This document shows, one piece after another, positions 38,223 to 46,991 of a stretch of 57,414 nt of DNA; positions within the stretch are counted from its first letter, which is position 1; the number at the start of each line of letters is the position of its first letter. Source of the DNA: Corynebacterium otitidis ATCC 51513 (GTDB taxonomy: Bacteria; Actinomycetota; Actinomycetes; Mycobacteriales; Mycobacteriaceae); assembly GCF_000296405.1 (NCBI RefSeq), contig NZ_JH815195.1, forward strand, positions 125,789 through 183,202, given 5' to 3'. The translations under genes were made by a program, and so were the position numbers. The notes beneath the pieces are model-generated. The model saw nothing but the letters and a program-made list of their open reading frames with translations, ran no database searches and was not told where the DNA came from.

Positions 38223-38627
38223 ATGGTGGACATTGTGATCAGCATCGGCACCGATCTCGTCCACGTCTCCGGCCTGCGCGAGCAGCTCGCGCGGCCGGGC
38301 GCGTGGGCCGACTCCGCGTTCACTGTCCGGGAGCGCCGCCGCGCCCGGCGCGCCCCCGACGAGGCCGAGCACCTGGCCGGCAGATGGGCCGCCAAGGAGG
38401 CGTTCATCAAGGCGTGGGCGCAGTCGCGCTACGGCGCCCCTCCCCTGCTGCCTAGGGACTCGTTCCCGATGAGCGCCATCGAGGTCGTCGCCGACGCCTA
38501 TGGGCGCGTGGCGATCGAGCTCCACGAGCCGGTCGCGGGCGCTGCCGCCGGCCTCGGGGAGGTCAGCCTGAGCATCAGCCACGACGGCGACTACGCGATC
38601 GCGCAGTGCCTCGTGGCCCGGCCCTAA
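38223..38627 (+). CDS. acpS: holo-[acyl-carrier-protein] synthase
   Basis: Transfers 4'-phosphopantetheine from CoA to the ACP serine; in mycolata it serves the ACP domain of FAS-I. 134 residues from ATG 38223 (a GTG four codons later is possible). The Mg/CoA-binding signature is intact: ISIGTDLVHVS with the Asp, and HLAGRWAAKEAFIKAW with the Glu. SLSISHDGDYAIA closes the fold. In mycobacteria fas and acpS are adjacent; here the pilus module and the DUF6541 gene lie between them. Confidence 0.95.
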   Translation: MVDIVISIGTDLVHVSGLREQLARPGAWADSAFTVRERRRARRAPDEAEHLAGRWAAKEAFIKAWAQSRYGAPPLLPRDSFPMSAIEVVADAYGRVAIELHEPVAGAAAGLGEVSLSISHDGDYAIAQCLVARP

Positions 38628-38667
38628 GACCGCCCGGCGCCCGCGCCGTCCTCGCGGGCCCCAGCGG

Positions 38668-40452
38668 CTACTCGATGCTCGCGAGGCTCGCGTGCTTGGC
38701 GACCGTCTCTCCGGGCTTGACGCTCAGCCCCGAGACCGTGCCCGCGCGGTGCGCCTTGACGGGGTTTTCCATCTTCATCGCCTCGAGCACAAGCAGCACG
38801 TCGCCCTCGGCGACCTCCTCGCCGTCGGCAACGTTGACCTTCGCGACGGTGCCCTGCATGGGCGCGACCACCGAGCCGGCGTCGGTCTTCGGCGCGGAGC
38901 GCTTCTTGCGCTTCTGGCGCTTCTTCTTCGGCCGCTCGCCGCCGCCGAGGCTGATGCCGCCGGGCAGGGCGACCTCGACCCTGCGGCCGTTGACCTCGAC
39001 GACGAGGCGGCGCCGCTCGGGTTCCTCCTCGGGCTCGGCGGGCTCCGCTCCGGCGGGGGCCGCGCCCTCGGGCAGGCCGGCCCACTCCTCGTCGGTCCAG
39101 CGGGTATAAACCCCGAACGTCCCGCCCGGAGCGCTAAAGGCCGGGTCGTCGACGATGGCGCGGTGGAAGGGCACGACGGTGGGCAGCCCCTCGATGACGA
39201 GCTCGCCGAGGGCGCGCCTGGCGCGGGCGAGGGCCTGCTCGCGGTCGCGGCCGACGACGATGAGCTTGCCGAGCATGGAGTCGAACTGCCCGCCGATGAC
39301 GCTGCCGGTACGCACGCCGCTGTCGACGCGCACGCCGGGCCCGGCGGGCTCCTCGTAGCGGGTGACGGTCCCGGGCTCGGGGAGGAAGTTCGCTGCCGGG
39401 TCCTCGCCGTTGAGCCGGAACTCGAGGGCGTGGCGCACCGGCTCCGGGTTGTCCGGGATGGAGAGCTCCTCGCCCTCGGCGATGCGGAACTGCTCCTCGA
39501 CCAGGTCGACGCCGTAGGCCTCCTCGGTGACGGGGTGCTCGACCTGGAGGCGGGTGTTGACCTCGAGGAAGGAGATGAGCCCGTCGGAGCCGACGAGGAA
39601 CTCGACGGTGCCGGCGCCGACGTAGCCGGCCTCGGCGCAGATCCGCTTCGCCGCCGCGGCGAGGCTCCCGCGCTGCTCGTCGGTGAGGAAGGGCGCGGGG
39701 GCCTCCTCGACGAGCTTCTGGAAGCGGCGCTGCAGGGAGCAGTCGCGGGTGCCGACGACGTGGACGTTGCCGTGGGTGTCGGCGACGACCTGGCACTCGA
39801 CGTGGCGGGCCCGATCGAGGTAGCGCTCGACGAAGCACTCGCCGCGCCCGAACGCGGCGACCGACTCGCGGGTCGCGGACTCGAAGGCCTCCTGGATGCC
39901 CGCGCGCTCGTGGACGATCTTCATGCCGCGCCCGCCGCCGCCGAACGCGGCCTTGATGGCGATCGGCAGGCCCTCGGCGTCGGCGAAGCGCTCGATCTCC
40001 TCGGCGGTGGCGACCGGCTCGGTGGTGCCGGGAGCCATGGGCGCTTCGGCGCGCTCGGCGATGTGGCGGGCGGTGACCTTGTCGCCGAGCGCGGCGATCG
40101 CCTCGGGCGGCGGGCCGATCCACACCAGTCCGGCCTCAGTGACGGCGCGGGCGAAGTCGGCGTTCTCGGAGAGGAAGCCGTAGCCGGGGTGGACGGCGTC
40201 GGCGCCGGCGCGCTGTGCGGCGGCGATGATCTTCTCCCCGTCGAGGTAGCTGTCCTTGGCGGTCTCGCCGCCGAGCACGAAGGCCTCGTCGGCGAGCGTG
40301 ACGAACGGGGCGTCGCGGTCGGGCTCCGCGTAGACGGCGACCGCCCGCTTGCCCAGGTCGCGCGCGCCGCGGATGAGGCGGGCGGCGATCTCGCCGCGGT
40401 TCGCGACCAGGACGGTGCGGATCTCGCGGCGCTTCGGGGTTGGTGTGGCCAC
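38668..40452 (-). CDS. accBC: acyl-CoA carboxylase alpha chain: biotin carboxylase + biotin carrier
   Basis: 594 residues from GTG 40452 (RBS GGAGG). Supplies carboxybiotin to AccD-type partners for malonyl-, methylmalonyl- or long-chain carboxylation. Biotin carboxylase: [18 protein letters not shown] at the start, ATP-grasp loop [48 protein letters not shown] Lys/Arg-rich linker ([15 protein letters not shown]) leads to the carrier domain with biotinyl-lysine K560 in [11 protein letters not shown]. Length and sequence match C. glutamicum AccBC. Divergent from accD1 across 170 bases that carry shared control elements. Confidence 0.97.
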   Translation of the reverse strand: MATPTPKRREIRTVLVANRGEIAARLIRGARDLGKRAVAVYAEPDRDAPFVTLADEAFVLGGETAKDSYLDGEKIIAAAQRAGADAVHPGYGFLSENADFARAVTEAGLVWIGPPPEAIAALGDKVTARHIAERAEAPMAPGTTEPVATAEEIERFADAEGLPIAIKAAFGGGGRGMKIVHERAGIQEAFESATRESVAAFGRGECFVERYLDRARHVECQVVADTHGNVHVVGTRDCSLQRRFQKLVEEAPAPFLTDEQRGSLAAAAKRICAEAGYVGAGTVEFLVGSDGLISFLEVNTRLQVEHPVTEEAYGVDLVEEQFRIAEGEELSIPDNPEPVRHALEFRLNGEDPAANFLPEPGTVTRYEEPAGPGVRVDSGVRTGSVIGGQFDSMLGKLIVVGRDREQALARARRALGELVIEGLPTVVPFHRAIVDDPAFSAPGGTFGVYTRWTDEEWAGLPEGAAPAGAEPAEPEEEPERRRLVVEVNGRRVEVALPGGISLGGGERPKKKRQKRKKRSAPKTDAGSVVAPMQGTVAKVNVADGEEVAEGDVLLVLEAMKMENPVKAHRAGTVSGLSVKPGETVAKHASLASIE

Positions 40453-40553
40453 GGCTCTTCAAACCTCCAAGACGTTTTTCTCGGCGCGGGTGGTCGGGCG
40501 GGTGGACAAGGCGGGTCGCCGGGCGAGTACCGGCCCGCCCGCCGAGCAGAATC

Positions 40554-40586
40554 TGAGTATAGTCTCACGTTTTCGCGGGGCGGCAA
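40554..40586 (-). promoter_or_regulatory. accBC promoter with operator-like palindrome over the -10
   Basis: Minus strand: TTGCCG (40586-40581), 19-base spacer, TATACT (40561-40556). The palindrome TGAG-N6-CTCA (40554-40567) covers the -10. Same element order and spacing as the fas promoter (TTGCCG-N19-TATCCT with GAG-N6-CTC). The leader to the GTG is roughly 95 bases. Confidence 0.6.
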
Positions 40587-40608
40587 GACGCGGCCGGCCC
40601 GGGCGCGC

Positions 40609-40623
40609 TAGAGTCGGCAAACA
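40609..40623 (+). promoter_or_regulatory. accD1 -10 element giving a leaderless transcript
   Basis: TAGAGT at 40609-40614 ends eight bases before ATG 40623, so transcription should start at or next to the A of the ATG, and no RBS is present. The palindrome of the accBC promoter lies about 55-70 bases upstream. Confidence 0.55.
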
Positions 40624-42233
40624 TGACGGATGACTCATCTTCTTCCGGGGCGGCGCCGGCCGCGCCGACCACCGCCTCGCGGCTCGAGGAGCTCAAGCAG
40701 CGCCGCGCGGAGGCCGCAGCCCCCATGGGGGAGGCCCGCCTCGACAAGGTGCGCGATGCGGGCCGGCTCCCGGCGCGGGACCGGATCGACTACCTCCTAG
40801 ACGAGGGCTCCTTCGTCGAGCTCGACCGGGACGCGAGGCACCGCACCCACGACTTCGGGATGCAGACGCGCCGCCCCTTAACCGACGGGATCGTCACCGG
40901 CTACGGCACGATCGACGGGCGCGGGGTGTGCGTCTTCTCCCAGGACGGCACCGTCTTCGGCGGCGCGCTCGGCGAGGTCTACGGCGAGAAGATGATCAAG
41001 CTCATGGAGCTCGCCCAGAAGACCGGCCGGCCTCTTATCGGCCTCTACGAGGGCGCGGGCGCGCGCGTCCAGGACGGCTCCGTCTCGCTCGACCTCATCG
41101 CCCAGACGTTCTTCCAGAACGTCCAGGCCTCGGGCGTGGTGCCGCAGATCTCGGTGATCATGGGCTCGTGCGCGGGCGGAAATGCCTACTCCCCGGCGCT
41201 CACGGACTTCGTCGTCATGGTGAATAAGACCTCGAAGATGTTCGTCACCGGCCCCGACGTCATTACCACCGTCACCGGCGAGCAGATCACCCAGGAGGAG
41301 CTCGGCGGCGCGTCGATCCACATGGGCTCCTCGGGGGCCTCGCACTACACCGCCCAGGACGACGAGGACGCCCTCGACTGGGTCAAGGAGCTCGTCTCCT
41401 ACCTGCCGGGCAACAACCGCGAGCTCCCGCCCCGCGAGCCCGCCGAGCCCGAGGATGGCATCACCGCGCAGGACGAGGAGCTCAACTCGATCATCCCGGA
41501 CTCCGCGTCGGTGCCCTACGACGTGCGCGACGTCATCTCGGTCATCGCCGACGAGGACGTCTACCTAGAGATCCAGGAGGACCGCGCCGCGAACGTGGTG
41601 ACCGCCTTCGCCCGCGTCGACGGTGAGGTCGTCGGCTTCGTCGCGAACCAGCCCACGGAGCTCGCCGGCTGCCTGGACATCGACTCCGCGGAGAAGGCCG
41701 CCCGCTTCGTGCGCACGTGCGACGCGTTCAACATCCCGCTCGTGCTGCTCGTCGACGTACCCGGCTTCCTGCCCGGCGTCGAGCAGGAGAAGGGAGGTAT
41801 CCTGCGCCGCGGCGCGAAGCTGCTCTACGCCTACGCGGAGGCCACCGTCCCGAAGATCACCGTGACGATGCGCAAGGCCTACGGCGGCGCCTACTGCGCC
41901 ATGGGCTCCAAGGGCCTCGGCGCGGACATCAACCTCGCGTGGCCCACCGCGGAGATCGCGGTCATGGGGGCCAGCGGCGCGGTGCCGTTCATCCACCGCC
42001 GCCGCATCGCCGCCGCCCGCGACGCCGGCGAGGACGTCGACGCGCTCGTCGCGGAGCTCGAGCGGGAGTACTCGGAGCACATGTTGAGCCCCTACCTCGC
42101 CGCCGAGCGGGGCCTCATCGACGAGGTCATCCTGCCCGAGGAGACCCGGCTGCGGGTCGCGGCCTCGCTGGACCTGCTGCGCGACAAGGCCGAGGTCCGC
42201 GCCGACCGCAAGCACGGCAACATCCCGCTCTAG
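40623..42233 (+). CDS. accD1: acyl-CoA carboxylase beta chain (carboxyltransferase), AccD1 type
   Basis: 536 residues. Moves CO2 from biotin to acetyl-CoA (and perhaps propionyl-CoA), giving malonyl-CoA for FAS-I. The N-terminal half has [20 protein letters not shown] and [31 protein letters not shown] supplies an oxyanion-hole glycine pair. The C-terminal half has [32 protein letters not shown] and [19 protein letters not shown], ending RKHGNIPL, as in C. glutamicum AccD1. The divergent pairing with accBC and the downstream epsilon gene support this assignment rather than the mycolate-type AccD2/AccD3. Confidence 0.92.
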   Translation: MTDDSSSSGAAPAAPTTASRLEELKQRRAEAAAPMGEARLDKVRDAGRLPARDRIDYLLDEGSFVELDRDARHRTHDFGMQTRRPLTDGIVTGYGTIDGRGVCVFSQDGTVFGGALGEVYGEKMIKLMELAQKTGRPLIGLYEGAGARVQDGSVSLDLIAQTFFQNVQASGVVPQISVIMGSCAGGNAYSPALTDFVVMVNKTSKMFVTGPDVITTVTGEQITQEELGGASIHMGSSGASHYTAQDDEDALDWVKELVSYLPGNNRELPPREPAEPEDGITAQDEELNSIIPDSASVPYDVRDVISVIADEDVYLEIQEDRAANVVTAFARVDGEVVGFVANQPTELAGCLDIDSAEKAARFVRTCDAFNIPLVLLVDVPGFLPGVEQEKGGILRRGAKLLYAYAEATVPKITVTMRKAYGGAYCAMGSKGLGADINLAWPTAEIAVMGASGAVPFIHRRRIAAARDAGEDVDALVAELEREYSEHMLSPYLAAERGLIDEVILPEETRLRVAASLDLLRDKAEVRADRKHGNIPL

Positions 42234-42290
42234 CCCGAGCCCGAACCACCCAGCTACAGCGCTTCCCGCTTCAGGAAAAGGAGATCGCCC

Positions 42291-42470
42291 TTGTCCCCCG
42301 ATATCGCAGTCACCGCCGGCAACCCCACCGACGAGGAGCTCGCCGCGCTCATCGCGCTCGCCTCCGCCGCGGGCGACGCCCCCGAGGCGCAGCCCTCCTC
42401 CCCGGCGACGCGCCGGCCCGCGTGGGCCAAGCGCGGCCCGAGCCGCTGGGTCACCTACCGCCGCGGGTAA
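42291..42470 (+). CDS. accE: acyl-CoA carboxylase epsilon subunit (AccE-like)
   Basis: A short gene, 59 residues, starting at TTG 42291 eight bases after AAAAGGAG and 57 bases behind the accD1 stop. AGNPTDEELAALIALASA is the N-terminal signature of the actinobacterial acyl-CoA carboxylase epsilon family; W at about residue 45 and W52 with basic neighbours (RPAWAKRGPSRW) are the usual C-terminal pattern. It stabilises or modulates the AccBC-AccD complex. Epsilon subunits usually follow the beta gene, as here. It ends in TAA close to the convergent murB. Confidence 0.85.
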   Translation: MSPDIAVTAGNPTDEELAALIALASAAGDAPEAQPSSPATRRPAWAKRGPSRWVTYRRG

Positions 42471-42500
42471 AAGCCTCGCGCCCGCCGAGGGCGTGACGGC

Positions 42501-43607
42501 TTAGTCGTCGATCGAGCAGCCCACCCACAGCGGCTCCGGGTGGAGCGTCACCCCGAAGGCCGCGCGCACCCCGGCGCGGACCTCGCGGGCGAGCTCGGCG
42601 AGCTGCCCGGTCGTCGCGCCGCCGCGGTTGGTGAGCGCGAGCGTGTGCTTCGTCGAGAGCCGCACCGGCGCGCCCTCGCCCGGGTAGCCGCGGGGGAAGC
42701 CGGCGCGCTCGATGAGCCACGCCGCCGAGAGCTTCACCCCGCCGTCGACGTCGAAGGCCGGCATCGATGCGGTCTCCTCGTCGCCGAGGCGCTCGCGGGC
42801 CGCCGCGCGGACGGTCTCGGCCGCCTCGGGGCTCACGACGGGGTTGGTGAAGAACGAGCCGGCCGACCACGTGTCGCGGTCCTGATCGTCGAGCACCATG
42901 CCCTTGCCCGCGCGGAGCCTGAGGACGTGCTCGCGGACCTCGGGGGCGGGGAAGCGCTCGTCGGCGGCCTTCGCTCCGAGGCTCTTGGCCAGCGGCCCGA
43001 AGCGCAGCGGCGCAGACAGCCCCGAGGTGTCGAGCTGGAACTCCACCTCGAGGACGACGGCGCGGTGGGTGAACTTGATATTCGAGTAGCGGTAGCCGAG
43101 CTCGAGGGCGGGGACGGGCACCCAGCGCACCCGCCCGGTGTCGCGCTCGTAGAGCCGCACGCGGGTGAGAACGTCGGCGACCTCCGCGCCGTAGGCGCCG
43201 ACGTTCTGCACCGGTGTCGCGCCCGCGGAGCCCGGCACCCCGGAGAGGCACTCGAGCCCGCCCAGTCCCGCCTCGACGGTGGCGTGGACGACCTCGTCCC
43301 ACACGGCGCCGGCGCCGGCGCGCACGAGCCCGGTCTCGGCGTCGACGTCGACGTCGTCGTTGCCGGCGACGACGGCGACCTCCTCGCGGGGCCCATCGGC
43401 GACGACGAGGTTGGATCCCCCGCCCACGACGAGCAGCGGGATGCCCGCGTCATCGAGGCGGCGCACGGCCTCGACGAGCGCGTCGGCGCTGCGGGCGCGC
43501 ACGGCGGCGCGGGGCGCCCCGCCGAGCCTTAGGGTCGTCAGGTCCGCGAACGTCTGGCCCTCTAGGGGCTCGAGGTTCTCGAGGTCGGGGAAGAGATCGT
43601 CGCTCAC
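42501..43607 (-). CDS. murB: UDP-N-acetylenolpyruvoylglucosamine reductase
   Basis: NADPH/FAD-dependent reduction of enolpyruvyl-UDP-GlcNAc to UDP-MurNAc in peptidoglycan synthesis. 368 residues from GTG 43607 (VSDDLFPDLENLEPL). FAD motifs: LVVGGGSNLVVAD, and GLECLSGVPGSAGATPVQNVGAYG. The proton-donor serine is in WSAGSFFTNPVV, and the catalytic Glu is near the end in LHPEPLWVGCSIDD. Length matches corynebacterial type I MurB. Divergent from the LmeA-like gene with 61 bases between starts. Confidence 0.95.
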   Translation of the reverse strand: MSDDLFPDLENLEPLEGQTFADLTTLRLGGAPRAAVRARSADALVEAVRRLDDAGIPLLVVGGGSNLVVADGPREEVAVVAGNDDVDVDAETGLVRAGAGAVWDEVVHATVEAGLGGLECLSGVPGSAGATPVQNVGAYGAEVADVLTRVRLYERDTGRVRWVPVPALELGYRYSNIKFTHRAVVLEVEFQLDTSGLSAPLRFGPLAKSLGAKAADERFPAPEVREHVLRLRAGKGMVLDDQDRDTWSAGSFFTNPVVSPEAAETVRAAARERLGDEETASMPAFDVDGGVKLSAAWLIERAGFPRGYPGEGAPVRLSTKHTLALTNRGGATTGQLAELAREVRAGVRAAFGVTLHPEPLWVGCSIDD

Positions 43608-43668
43608 GACACCCAACGGTAGTCTGGCGGATAACCGGCAGGCGAGGGAAGGCGGAGGTTTAAGAGCC

Positions 43669-44523
43669 ATGCGCACGTCTGTGAAGGTGCTTATCGGTGT
43701 GCTCGCGGTGGTCGCGGCGCTCGTCGCCGCGGAGTTCGGCGCGCGGGCCTACGCGGGCAGCCAGGTCGACAAGTTCTACCAGGGCCTCGCCGCCGCCGAG
43801 GACGCCGAGGAGCCCGGGAAGGCGGACGTCTCCTTCGGCGCCACGCCCCTGCTCCTCGCGGCGCTCACCGGCTCCGTCCCGGAGATCACCATGAGCACCC
43901 CGGACACCATGGTCGTCACCCGCGGCGACGGCCCCGCCCCGGAGGTCACCGGCATGCCCGCCACGAGCATCGACATGGAGGACGTCAGGCCCTTCGGCGG
44001 GCTCGAGATGGGCAAGGCGACGGTGCGCACCGAGATCGGCTCGGACGCGGCGCTGGGCATCGCGGAGAACGTCTTCAGCAGCGCGCTGCGCGGCGCGATC
44101 GAGGACGCCCTCCAGGACTTCGGCGGCCTCGCGGAGCTCAGCAGCCAGCTCGTCGAGCTCCTCGCCCAGCCCAGCGAGCTCACCACCGACCCGCAGGCCG
44201 GCACCATCGAGGTGGCCTTCGGCCCGGGCGCGCTGCGCGCGGTGCTCGACACCACGGGCGAGGACGTCATCTCCGTGCGGGACGTGCGCGCCATCGGCAT
44301 CCCGCTGCCGGAGACGCTCCTCGACGACATCAACCAGGCCCTAGAGGAGGCGCTGGCACCCTACGTCGACCCGGGCCCGGGACACCTCGGGCTCACCGAC
44401 ATCGGGGTCACCGAGGGCGGCATCGAGGTCACCATCAGCGGCAGCGAGCTCACCGAGGACAGCTTCGCCGCGCTCATCGTCCCGCTCCTCAACGAGAGCG
44501 AGGAGCCCCCGGCCGCCTCCTAG
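43669..44523 (+). CDS. LmeA-like DUF2993 lipoprotein/phospholipid-binding protein
   Basis: 284 residues from ATG 43669 (RBS GGAGG). N-terminal membrane anchor or signal (VKVLIGVLAVVAALVAAEFGARAYAG), then the DUF2993 pattern: VSFGATPLLLAALTGSVPEITM, the region around DMEDVRPFGG, and IEVAFGPGALRAVLD. The C-terminal repeat of the fold has GGIEVTISGSELTEDS. The mycobacterial relative LmeA is a periplasmic phospholipid-binding protein involved in lipomannan maturation. Cell-envelope role inferred from the family. A strong terminator follows, making it monocistronic. Confidence 0.82.
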   Translation: MRTSVKVLIGVLAVVAALVAAEFGARAYAGSQVDKFYQGLAAAEDAEEPGKADVSFGATPLLLAALTGSVPEITMSTPDTMVVTRGDGPAPEVTGMPATSIDMEDVRPFGGLEMGKATVRTEIGSDAALGIAENVFSSALRGAIEDALQDFGGLAELSSQLVELLAQPSELTTDPQAGTIEVAFGPGALRAVLDTTGEDVISVRDVRAIGIPLPETLLDDINQALEEALAPYVDPGPGHLGLTDIGVTEGGIEVTISGSELTEDSFAALIVPLLNESEEPPAAS

Positions 44524-44559
44524 GGCCGGGCGCCGGGCTCCTCGGCCGCGGGGACGCCG

Positions 44560-44596
44560 ACGGGGCCGGGCGGTCTCCCGCCCGGCCCCGTTTTCT
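44560..44596 (+). terminator. rho-independent terminator of the LmeA-like gene
   Basis: Perfect 14-bp stem (44560-44573 with 44578-44591), loop TCTC, followed by TTTCTCTGTCTCT on the plus strand. Starts 37 bases past the stop codon. Confidence 0.9.
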
Positions 44597-44617
44597 CTGT
44601 CTCTGCGGCGGCGCCGG

Positions 44618-44926
44618 CTACCAGCCGCTCGCGCCGCTGACGATCTCCTTGAGCTGCGGGCGCACGTCCCACCAGAAGACGCCGGTCGCGACGAGCGCGA
44701 CCCACGGCAGGATTGGGATGATCTGGAGGATGAGCAGCACGAGCGCGCTGCCGCCCAGGATGAGCACCCAGTTGTGCTTGGGCAGCCGGTCGGCGACCTC
44801 GAAGGCGTCCTCACGGATCCGCGCCGCGCTGATCGCCCCGATGATGGCCGCGACCCCGACGAGAAAGTAGATCACCGCCGGGACGAGGTTGAGAAACGTC
44901 AGCACGTGCAGGGTCGTCGTCGTCAC
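44618..44926 (-). CDS. DUF2516 family membrane protein
   Basis: 102 residues from GTG 44926 (GGAGAGGA about 13 bases upstream); an ATG at 44977 would add 17. Three hydrophobic segments are visible: LHVLTFLNLVPAVIYFLVGVAAIIGAI, WVLILGGSALVLLILQIIPIL and PWVALVATGVFWWDVRP. Between the first two lies AARIREDAFEVADRLPKHNW, the signature loop of DUF2516. Inner-membrane protein of unknown role, common in Corynebacterium and mycobacteria. It stands alone between convergent lmeA-like and the DUF445 gene. Confidence 0.85.
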   Translation of the reverse strand: MTTTTLHVLTFLNLVPAVIYFLVGVAAIIGAISAARIREDAFEVADRLPKHNWVLILGGSALVLLILQIIPILPWVALVATGVFWWDVRPQLKEIVSGASGW

Positions 44927-45036
44927 GAAGCCGGGCCGGTCCTCTCCACGAATGGTGCCGCCCGGCGCCGCGGTCATACCCGCGGCGCGAAGCGGCAGTT
45001 GACTGGTCTGTCCCGCCGGCCCGCGGGACGCGCGAG

Positions 45037-46311
45037 CTAGACGAGAATCTGGGTGACAGTATAAATCACCAGGCCAGCCAGGGCGCCGACGATGGTGCCG
45101 TTGAGCCTGATGAACTGCAGGTCCTTGCCGACTAAAAGTTCCATCTTGTCGGTGGCCTCCCGGGCGTCCCAGCCGCGGACCGTCTCGGAGATGATTCCGG
45201 TGAGCTGCGCGCCATAGCGCTCCGCGAGGTAGCGCACCGCCCCGGCGAGCCGCCGGTTCGCGGACTCGGAGAGCTCGCCGCCCTCGGCGAGCCGCCCGCC
45301 CAGCCGCGCGAGGTCATCCGCCAGGCGGCGGCGCAGCGGGGAGTCTCGCTCGGCGAGCGCCTCGTCGAGGGCCTCCCAGCCGAGCGCGAGGGCGTCGTCG
45401 AAGGCGTCGCGCACCGCCGCGCTCGAGAGCGCCTCGCGCTTCCACTCCTCGACCTTGACGATGGTCTCCGGGTCGCGCTGCAGGTCCCACGCGAGCTGCC
45501 GGATGCGGCGGCGCAGCTCGACGCGGGCGGGGTGCTCGGCGTTCGAGGCGACGTCGCCGAGCCAGCGCACCGCCTCCCGGTAGACGCGGTCGCCGACGAA
45601 GCCGTCGAGGAAGCGGGGCGCCCAAGAGGGGCGGCGCTCCTCGACGAGCGAGACGATCGTGTCCCTTGAGCCCCGGGCCTGGATGAGCGCCCAGTCGAGG
45701 AAGGCCTGGATGAGCGGCTCGGTCTTGCCGGCCTCGTGGAACTGCTCGAGCCCGCGGCCCAGCGGCGGCGCCCAGGTGGGCTCGGCGGCCTTGCGGCTCG
45801 CCAGCGCGAAGGCCGCCTCCCCGATGGCCTCCCGGTCGAGGGCCGCGAGCGCGCGCCGCGCGAGCGCCGCGATCGTGGCTGCGGCCTGCTCGGCGTGGGG
45901 GCGCTCCGCGAGCCAGCGGCCTGCCTCCCTCGGGAGCCCGGCAGCCTCGACCTTGTTGGTCACGAGGTCGGGTTTGAGGAAATTGTCCCGCACGAAGCCG
46001 GTGAGCGCGTCGCCGAGCTGGTCCTTCTTGCGCGGGATGAGCGCGGTGTGCGGGATGGGTAGGCCCAGCGGGCGGCGAAACAGCGCGGTGACGGCGAACC
46101 AGTCGGCGAGCCCGCCAACCATGCCGGCCTCCGCGGCCGCGGAGACATACCCCAGCCACGCGCCGCCGGCGCCGCGGGACTCGGCGACCTCGGCGGCGAG
46201 GTAGATGGCGGCGGCGACCGCGAGAAGCGCCGTGACGCCCGCCTTGTGGCGCTTAAGCTCCCGGCGCCGGCCCGCCTCGTTAGCGAGCCCCGGGGTGTCT
46301 CCTACAGCCAC
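45037..46311 (-). CDS. DUF445 family membrane-anchored protein
   Basis: 424 residues from GTG 46311. DUF445 layout: two hydrophobic segments near the N-terminus (AGVTALLAVAAAIYLAAEV, then AGMVGGLADWFAVTALFRRPLGLPIPHTALIPRKKDQLG, the family signature), a long helical, probably coiled-coil middle (about 90-390), and a C-terminal membrane segment in NGTIVGALAGLVIYTVTQILV. GGLADWFAVTALFRRP is diagnostic. Function unknown; some relatives are implicated in envelope stress. It overlaps by ten bases the end of a 29-codon frame just upstream. Confidence 0.88.
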   Translation of the reverse strand: MAVGDTPGLANEAGRRRELKRHKAGVTALLAVAAAIYLAAEVAESRGAGGAWLGYVSAAAEAGMVGGLADWFAVTALFRRPLGLPIPHTALIPRKKDQLGDALTGFVRDNFLKPDLVTNKVEAAGLPREAGRWLAERPHAEQAAATIAALARRALAALDREAIGEAAFALASRKAAEPTWAPPLGRGLEQFHEAGKTEPLIQAFLDWALIQARGSRDTIVSLVEERRPSWAPRFLDGFVGDRVYREAVRWLGDVASNAEHPARVELRRRIRQLAWDLQRDPETIVKVEEWKREALSSAAVRDAFDDALALGWEALDEALAERDSPLRRRLADDLARLGGRLAEGGELSESANRRLAGAVRYLAERYGAQLTGIISETVRGWDAREATDKMELLVGKDLQFIRLNGTIVGALAGLVIYTVTQILV

Positions 46312-46391
46312 TGCAGCCCCAGGCGAATGAACTGAATCCCGGTGATCGCCGCGATGAGCGCGGTGCACACGATGATGATTTTCCTGCCCAT
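46302..46391 (-). CDS. candidate 29-residue membrane peptide before the DUF445 gene
   Basis: ATG 46391 with a very good RBS (GGGGGAG) opens a 29-codon frame, MGRKIIIVCTALIAAITG through IRLGLQWL, ending TAG inside the start region of the DUF445 gene. One hydrophobic helix with a basic N-terminus and a Trp near the end fits a single-pass membrane peptide. The ten-base overlap suggests translational coupling. No known family is recalled; it could instead be a leader that feeds ribosomes to the DUF445 start, whose own RBS is poor. Confidence 0.55.
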   Translation of the reverse strand: MGRKIIIVCTALIAAITGIQFIRLGLQWL

Positions 46392-46498
46392 GGCTCCCCC
46401 ACCCTAGACGGCGCGGCGGCCCCGGAGACGGCCGCGCCCCGGCTCCCTCGTGGTGCGTGGAACCGGGGCGTGCGCGGTGCGCGCGGGGCGCTTGTGGC

Positions 46499-46885
46499 CT
46501 AGTTTAGCCGGCCGGTCTCGCGGCGGTACTTGAAGTAGTAGCGCCGCCCGAAGCGGATCGCGAGCGCCGCGGCCGCAACGAAGAACACGGTGCCGACGAT
46601 GCCGATGGTAAGCAGCACCCCGAGGTTGAGGTCGCTCACGCCGGCGTTGTCGATGGTGGCCATGCCCCCGACCCACATGAGGGTTCCGAGGAACGGCGTG
46701 ACCATGAGCGCGAGCCCCATGCCGATCCACGTCTCGGCGCGCAGCAGCGAGGAGTGCGGGGCCTCGTAGCTCACCGGGTCGTAGCCCTCGATGTAGCGCA
46801 TCTGCCCGTCGTAGGCGGGAAAGGACTCGTTGCGGGTGTCGGCGACCTCTTCACGGGCCGCGGCCGTCGCCGGGGAGGTAGACAT
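46499..46885 (-). CDS. hypothetical membrane protein following sdhB
   Basis: 128 residues. The soluble N-terminus (MSTSPATAAAREEVADTR..., MRYIEGYDPVSYEAPHSS) is followed by two membrane segments (TWIGMGLALMVTPFLGTLMWV and LGVLLTIGIVGTVFFVAAAALAI) and a basic tail RFGRRYYFKYRRETGRLN. In C. glutamicum a membrane protein gene also follows sdhCAB (cg0448 position). Possible link to succinate dehydrogenase by context only; no heme or quinone motif is visible. Confidence 0.78.
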   Translation of the reverse strand: MSTSPATAAAREEVADTRNESFPAYDGQMRYIEGYDPVSYEAPHSSLLRAETWIGMGLALMVTPFLGTLMWVGGMATIDNAGVSDLNLGVLLTIGIVGTVFFVAAAALAIRFGRRYYFKYRRETGRLN

Positions 46886-46991
46886 GGCGTGAACTCCGCT
46901 CGCTTTCTCGTTCTTTACGTGAGATCCGGCGCCCGCCCGCGCGGCCGGCCCCCTTGGGCCGCCGCGCTTTTTAGGCGCTCACGTGGCTATT

